The notes under the pieces: generated by a model
What the model was told of the DNA's origin: nothing
Databases searched by the model: none
Seen by the model: the letters and a program-made list of their open reading frames with translations, nothing else
Program-made: the position numbers and the translations under genes
Assembly: GCF_000021305.1 (NCBI RefSeq)
Contig: NC_011772.1
Location: forward strand, 4,741,001-4,805,000
Reading direction: 5' to 3'
Source: Bacillus cereus G9842
GTDB taxonomy: Bacteria > Bacillota > Bacilli > Bacillales > Bacillaceae_G
DNA: 64,000 bases
Part shown: piece by piece, positions 60,345 to 64,000 of the stretch
How positions within the stretch are numbered: the stretch's first letter is position 1
Layout of the letters: each line of letters begins with the position of its first letter

Positions 60345-61560
60345 TTCCTACCGTGAGATTTTCAGTGCTCCTGGTACAAAAGGATTCTCATTAGCAGGAT
60401 TTATAGCTCGTATGCCCATATCAATGATGGGTATTGGTATTGTTACCATGTTATCTCAAGTAAGTGGTGACTATTGGCTTGCTGGAGCTGTTGCAGCTAC
60501 CTTTACATTATCATCAGCTTTACTAGCTCCTCATATTTCTCGGATGGCTGATCAATTAGGGCAATCTCGCATACTTCTTCCGACTACAGGTATTAGCGTT
60601 TTCTTTACAATCCTCTTACTTCTATGTACGAAATATGAAGCTCCTTATTGGACGCTATTTCTATCCGCTTTATGTGCAGGTTGTATGCCAAATATGTCAG
60701 CTATGGTACGTGCACGTTGGACTAAACTATACCGCGGATCCCATAAATTGCATACAGCATTTTCCTTCGAATCGGTCGTCGACGAAATTTGCTTCATAAT
60801 TGGTCCTGTATTATCTGTCAGTTTAAGTGTTATGTTCTTCCCAGAAGCAGCGCCACTTTTATCATCTGTTTTTCTTACAATCGGGGTATGCCTATTTACT
60901 ATGCAAAAAAGCACAGAACCGCCTGTACACCCTCGCGACATTACAAACAACGGAACAGTATTTAAAATTGGTTCTTTGCGAGTACTAGTATTCACACTCA
61001 TTGCTATAGGTACTATCTTCGGCACAATAGATGTCGTTAGTGTAGCTTTTGCTGAGCAGCAAGGAAACACAGTAGCTGCTAGCTTTGTACTTTCTGTCTA
61101 TGCAATCGGTTCATGCCTGGCAGGCCTTATTTTCGGTACTCTTAAACTCAATACCCCACCCTATAATCAGTTTTTAATAGCGGTCACACTTTCCATGATA
61201 ACAATGCTGCCACTAGTTTTTGTAAACAGTATTACTTGGCTAGTAGTTATTGTTTTCTTTGCAGGGCTATCTGTCGCTCCTACTATGATTATTACTATGG
61301 GGCTTGTGGAAAAAATCGTACCTGAATCAAAGATAACCGAAGGAATGACTTGGGCAATTACAGGACTTGGAATTGGAGTCTCCCTAGGATCAGCGATAGC
61401 TGGTTTAGTTATTGATAACTTTGGAGCCCATGTAGGATTTAATGTGGCTATTATAGCAGGAGGCCTTGCCTTAACTATTGCACTTTTAGGCTACAAAACT
61501 CTTCACTCCGCATATAGTCATGTTGTTATTAAACAAGATGAACATTCAATAGAAAGTTAA
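60337..61560 (+). CDS. MFS transporter (drug efflux type)
   Basis: The 407-residue transporter has twelve helices in two halves, with a motif-A-like MADQLGQSRILLP in the helix 2-3 loop and a Lys/Glu-rich C-terminus. It lacks recognised sugar-transporter motifs. With a divergent TetR regulator it is most likely an efflux pump for a toxic small molecule. ATG at 60337 is chosen over 60301, which lies inside the leader ORF. A 19-bp stem terminator follows. Confidence 0.85.
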   Translation: MFNSYREIFSAPGTKGFSLAGFIARMPISMMGIGIVTMLSQVSGDYWLAGAVAATFTLSSALLAPHISRMADQLGQSRILLPTTGISVFFTILLLLCTKYEAPYWTLFLSALCAGCMPNMSAMVRARWTKLYRGSHKLHTAFSFESVVDEICFIIGPVLSVSLSVMFFPEAAPLLSSVFLTIGVCLFTMQKSTEPPVHPRDITNNGTVFKIGSLRVLVFTLIAIGTIFGTIDVVSVAFAEQQGNTVAASFVLSVYAIGSCLAGLIFGTLKLNTPPYNQFLIAVTLSMITMLPLVFVNSITWLVVIVFFAGLSVAPTMIITMGLVEKIVPESKITEGMTWAITGLGIGVSLGSAIAGLVIDNFGAHVGFNVAIIAGGLALTIALLGYKTLHSAYSHVVIKQDEHSIES

Positions 61561-61571
61561 AACATATTCAA

Positions 61572-61619
61572 AAAATAGGATTACCTTTTCTTATGTATGA
61601 GAAAAGGTAATCCTATTTT
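61572..61619 (+). terminator. MFS gene terminator
   Basis: AAAATAGGATTACCTTTTC pairs perfectly over 19 bp with GAAAAGGTAATCCTATTTT. It is symmetrical, so it could work on both strands. Confidence 0.92.
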
Positions 61620-61671
61620 AAACTTATTATTTATAATTTGTCATAGCTTCTTCTATATCTATACACAACAA

Positions 61672-61702
61672 AAAAGAGATAGCAGATTATGCTATCTCTT
61701 TT
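61672..61702 (-). terminator. Terminator of the rRNA-tRNA operon
   Basis: AAAAGAGATAGCA and TGCTATCTCTTTT pair over 13 bp with a 5-nt loop directly after tRNA-Glu on the minus strand. Confidence 0.92.
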
Positions 61703-61706
61703 AGTA

Positions 61707-61778
61707 TGACCCGTACGGGATTCGAACCCGTGTTACCGCCGTGAAAGGGCGGTGTCTTAACCACTTGACCAACGGGCC
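61707..61778 (-). tRNA. tRNA-Glu (TTC)
   Basis: Cloverleaf with acceptor GGCCCGT/ACGGGTC and anticodon loop CTTTCAC. CCA is not encoded. Last tRNA of the array. Confidence 0.95.
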
Positions 61779-61783
61779 AGTTC

Positions 61784-61874
61784 TGGCAGAGAAGAAGGGA
61801 TTCGAACCCTCGCACCGCGTTCGCGATCTACTCCCTTAGCAGGGGAGCCCCTTGAGCCACTTGGGTACTTCTCT
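61784..61874 (-). tRNA. tRNA-Ser (GCT)
   Basis: Long variable arm, acceptor AGAGAAG/CTTCTCT, anticodon GCT, discriminator G, CCA encoded. Confidence 0.95.
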
Positions 61875-61881
61875 ATAAATA

Positions 61882-61956
61882 TGGCTCCGCAGGTAGGACT
61901 CGAACCTACGACCGATCGGTTAACAGCCGATAGCTCTACCACTGAGCTACTGCGGA
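61882..61956 (-). tRNA. tRNA-Asn (GTT)
   Basis: Acceptor TCCGCAG/CTGCGGA, anticodon GTT, discriminator G, CCA encoded. Confidence 0.95.
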
Positions 61957-61963
61957 ACAATTA

Positions 61964-62040
<77 letters not shown>

Positions 62041-62050
62041 ATAATTGAAA

Positions 62051-62121
62051 AGCGGGTGAAGAGAATCGAACTCTCGACCAGAGCTTGGAAGGCTCTTGTT
62101 TTACCACTAAACTACACCCGC
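62051..62121 (-). tRNA. tRNA-Gly (TCC)
   Basis: Acceptor GCGGGTG/CACCCGC, anticodon TCC, discriminator T, CCA not encoded. Confidence 0.95.
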
Positions 62122-62134
62122 ATAAAATTGAAAA

Positions 62135-62210
62135 TGGTGAGCCATGAAGGATTCGAACCTTCGACCCTCTGATTAAAAGTCAGATGCTCTACCAACTGAG
62201 CTAATGGCTC
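62135..62210 (-). tRNA. tRNA-Lys (TTT)
   Basis: Acceptor GAGCCAT/ATGGCTC, anticodon TTT, CCA encoded. Confidence 0.95.
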
Positions 62211-62220
62211 ATTTTGAAAG

Positions 62221-62296
<76 letters not shown>

Positions 62297-62310
62297 TTGC
62301 GACTTCAAAA

Positions 62311-62386
<76 letters not shown>

Positions 62387-62395
62387 TTATTAAAA

Positions 62396-62471
62396 TGGCG
62401 GTCCCGACCGGGGTCGAACCGGCGATCTCCTGCGTGACAGGCAGGCATGTTAACCACTACACCACGGGACC
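62396..62471 (-). tRNA. tRNA-Asp (GTC)
   Basis: Acceptor GGTCCCG/CGGGACC, anticodon GTC, discriminator G, CCA encoded. Confidence 0.95.
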
Positions 62472-62474
62472 ATT

Positions 62475-62551
<77 letters not shown>

Positions 62552-62579
62552 ATGATATAATATGTAATTTAAGAAAAAA

Positions 62580-62672
62580 TGGAGGAGGTAGAGGGATTCG
62601 AACCCCCGCGCGACTCTCGCCGCCTGTCGGTTTTCAAGACCGATCCCTTCAGCCGAACTTGGGTATACCTCC
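62580..62672 (-). tRNA. tRNA-Ser (TGA)
   Basis: Long variable arm, acceptor GGAGGTA/TACCTCC, anticodon TGA, CCA encoded. The discriminator base reads T, whereas the other tRNA-Ser here has G. Confidence 0.94.
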
Positions 62673-62689
62673 GAGATATAAACCTTTAG

Positions 62690-62766
62690 TGGTGGACCTT
62701 GTAGGACTCGAACCTACGACCGGACGGTTATGAGCCGTCTGCTCTAACCAGCTGAGCTAAAGGTCC
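62690..62766 (-). tRNA. tRNA-Ile2 (CAT, lysidine-modified)
   Basis: Anticodon CAT on a body GGACCTTTAGCTCAG that matches Bacillus tRNA-Ile2, not either Met tRNA. Its place after tRNA-Met agrees with trnB order. CCA encoded. Confidence 0.8.
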
Positions 62767-62770
62767 TTTA

Positions 62771-62847
62771 TGGTAGCGGCGGAGGGGATCGAACCCCCGA
62801 CCTCACGGGTATGAACCGTACGCTCTAGCCAGCTGAGCTACACCGCC
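62771..62847 (-). tRNA. Elongator tRNA-Met (CAT)
   Basis: Acceptor GGCGGTG with a G-T first pair, anticodon CAT, CCA encoded. Confidence 0.88.
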
Positions 62848-62867
62848 ATAAATGATATTAAAATAAG

Positions 62868-62940
62868 TGGAGCCTAGCGGGATCGAACCGCTGACCTCCT
62901 GCGTGCAAGGCAGGCGCTCTCCCAGCTGAGCTAAGGCCCC
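62868..62940 (-). tRNA. tRNA-Ala (TGC)
   Basis: Acceptor GGGGCCT/AGGCTCC with a G-T pair at 3:70, anticodon TGC, CCA not encoded. Confidence 0.94.
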
Positions 62941-62955
62941 ATGTTTTTGGGAATA

Positions 62956-63029
62956 TCGGGAAGACAGGATTTGAACCTGCGACCCCCTGGTCCCAAACCA
63001 GGTGCTCTACCAAGCTGAGCCACTTCCCG
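62956..63029 (-). tRNA. tRNA-Pro (TGG)
   Basis: Acceptor CGGGAAG/CTTCCCG, anticodon TGG, CCA not encoded. Confidence 0.95.
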
Positions 63030-63039
63030 TTAATAAAAG

Positions 63040-63113
63040 CGCGCCCGAGAGGAGTCGAACCCCTAACCTCTTGATCCGTAGTCAAACGCTCTATCCAATT
63101 GAGCTACGGGCGC
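63040..63113 (-). tRNA. tRNA-Arg (ACG)
   Basis: Acceptor GCGCCCG/CGGGCGC, anticodon ACG (first base read as inosine), discriminator G, CCA not encoded. Confidence 0.95.
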
Positions 63114-63116
63114 ATA

Positions 63117-63205
63117 TGGTGCCGAGGGCGGGGGTCGAACCCGCACGGTGGTCACCCACCGCAGGATTTTAAGTCCTGTGCGTCTGCCTGTTCCGCCACC
63201 CCGGC
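63117..63205 (-). tRNA. tRNA-Leu (TAA)
   Basis: Long variable arm, acceptor GCCGGGG/CCTCGGC, anticodon TAA, CCA encoded. Confidence 0.95.
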
Positions 63206-63221
63206 ATGTCATATTGAAAAT

Positions 63222-63296
63222 TGGAGCGGAAGACGGGATTCGAACCCGCGACCCCAACCTTGGCAAGGTTGTATTCTACCACTGAACTACTTCCGC
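63222..63296 (-). tRNA. tRNA-Gly (GCC)
   Basis: Acceptor GCGGAAG/CTTCCGC, anticodon GCC, CCA encoded. Confidence 0.95.
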
Positions 63297-63325
63297 AAGA
63301 CATGTTTGAGATATTTTATTAAAAG

Positions 63326-63406
63326 TGCGGGTGAAGGGAGTCGAACCCCCACGCCAAAGGCGCTAGATCCTAAGTCTAGTGCGTCTGCCAATTCCGCCAC
63401 ACCCGC
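63326..63406 (-). tRNA. tRNA-Leu (TAG)
   Basis: Variable arm CGCCTTTGGCG, acceptor GCGGGTG/CACCCGC, anticodon TAG, CCA not encoded. Confidence 0.94.
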
Positions 63407-63428
63407 ATATTAATATTTTAAGAAAAAA

Positions 63429-63505
63429 TGGGGCGACTGATGGGAATCGAACCCACGAATGCCGGAGCCACAATCCGGTGCGTTAACCACTTCGCCACAA
63501 CCGCC
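63429..63505 (-). tRNA. tRNA-His (GTG)
   Basis: Extra 5' G (position -1) opposite C73, the identity mark of tRNA-His. Anticodon GTG, CCA encoded. Confidence 0.94.
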
Positions 63506-63514
63506 ATGATTTTC

Positions 63515-63590
<76 letters not shown>

Positions 63591-63594
63591 TAAA

Positions 63595-63670
63595 TGGTGG
63601 AGGATGACGGGATCGAACCGCCGACCCCCTGCTTGTAAGGCAGGTGCTCTCCCAGCTGAGCTAATCCTCC
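63595..63670 (-). tRNA. tRNA-Val (TAC)
   Basis: Acceptor GGAGGAT/ATCCTCC, anticodon TAC, CCA encoded. First tRNA after 5S rRNA. Confidence 0.95.
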
Positions 63671-63674
63671 ATTT

Positions 63675-63790
63675 GCCTGGCAACGTCCTACTCTCACAGG
63701 GACAAGGTCCCAACTACCATCGGCGCTAGAGAGCTTAACTTCCGTGTTCGGTATGGGAACGGGTGTGACCTCTCTGCCATCATTACCAGA
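63675..63790 (-). rRNA. rrf: 5S ribosomal RNA
   Basis: The 116-nt gene has conserved blocks GGTCACACCCGTTCCC, CCGAACACGGAAGTTAAGC and GTGAGAGTAGGACG, closed by a CTGG/CCAG terminal stem. It sits 4 bp upstream of tRNA-Val in transcript order. Confidence 0.96.
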
Positions 63791-63892
63791 CTGTATTCAT
63801 TTAAGACAAGAATCATTGTAACTCATTTAACTTTTAAAGTCAACAAGTTTTTTATATTCTTTCAAAACTAGATAACATCGCTTCATATTATA

Positions 63893-64000
63893 TGGTTAAG
63901 TCCTCGATCTATTAGTATTCGTCAGCTCCACATGTCACCATGCTTCCACCTCGAACCTATCAACCTGATCATCTTTCAGGGATCTTACTAGCTTACGCTA
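63893..64000 (-). rRNA. rrl: 23S ribosomal RNA, 3' end (partial)
   Basis: The minus strand ends GAATACTAATAGATCGAGG then ACTTAACC, the 3' end of Bacillus 23S rRNA. The rest runs past the window edge. A spacer of about 100 bp separates it from 5S. Confidence 0.95.

Overview
The window is chromosomal DNA of a low-GC Gram-positive endospore former, almost certainly the Bacillus cereus group. The evidence is AT-rich coding sequence with strong AGGAGG-type ribosome sites, a menFDHBEC cluster with divergent menA, a glgBCDAP glycogen operon, YteA, YdjO and YjcZ-type small proteins, several Bce-type peptide-resistance modules, and a 22-gene tRNA array behind a 23S-5S rRNA pair whose order resembles B. 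subtilis trnB. Several intergenic repeats look like the dispersed bcr repeats of this group. The assignment is from recognition, not alignment.

Layout. 1-1.1 kb: a YdjO-like gene and two decayed small genes. 1.1-3.1 kb: a Bce-type ABC permease whose ATPase partner is missing. 3.6-8.5 kb: an MreC paralogue, a YxeA-family protein, and a four-gene run (SAM methyltransferase, DedA protein, OmpR-type regulator, histidine kinase). 8.6-11.3 kb: a complete BceAB pair. 11.6-16.4 kb: an AraC/effector-binding regulator, an ABC-2-type exporter, an SdpR/SdpI-like pair and a truncated ECF sigma gene. 16.7-25.3 kb: a BceRS-type two-component system followed by three tandem BceB-type permeases sharing one ATPase. 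25.3-31.8 kb: a YjcZ-like gene and a six-gene catabolic locus (GntP permease, GntR/UTRA regulator, PfkB kinase, KDPG-type aldolase, SelA-like PLP lyase, amidohydrolase). 32.1-34.9 kb: VanY-like D,D-carboxypeptidase with its own two-component system. 35.1-43.9 kb: menaquinone synthesis genes. 44-48.8 kb: YteA, cold-shock protein, AIM24-family protein, MerR/TipAS regulator, lipase and two small ORFs. 48.9-56.9 kb: glycogen operon. 57.4-61.6 kb: a CalY/TasA-dockerin gene ruin, ldh under Rex boxes, and a TetR/MFS efflux pair. 61.7-64 kb: tRNA array, 5S and the 3' end of 23S rRNA, all on the minus strand.

How the parts work together. The Bce modules share a TNACA-N4-TGTAA operator upstream of two of the three loci, which suggests that BceR-like regulators control them, including the orphan permease. 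The 25.7-31.8 kb locus reads as a pathway from an N-acylated amino-sugar acid to pyruvate and glyceraldehyde-3-phosphate. VanY plus its two-component system would trim cell-wall D-Ala. The men, glg and ldh loci cover respiration, carbon storage and fermentative redox balance.

No wholly new system is proven. The best leads are the three-permease/one-ATPase Bce array with shared operators, the amino-sugar-acid operon, the CalY-dockerin ruin, and several dispersed repeat families.
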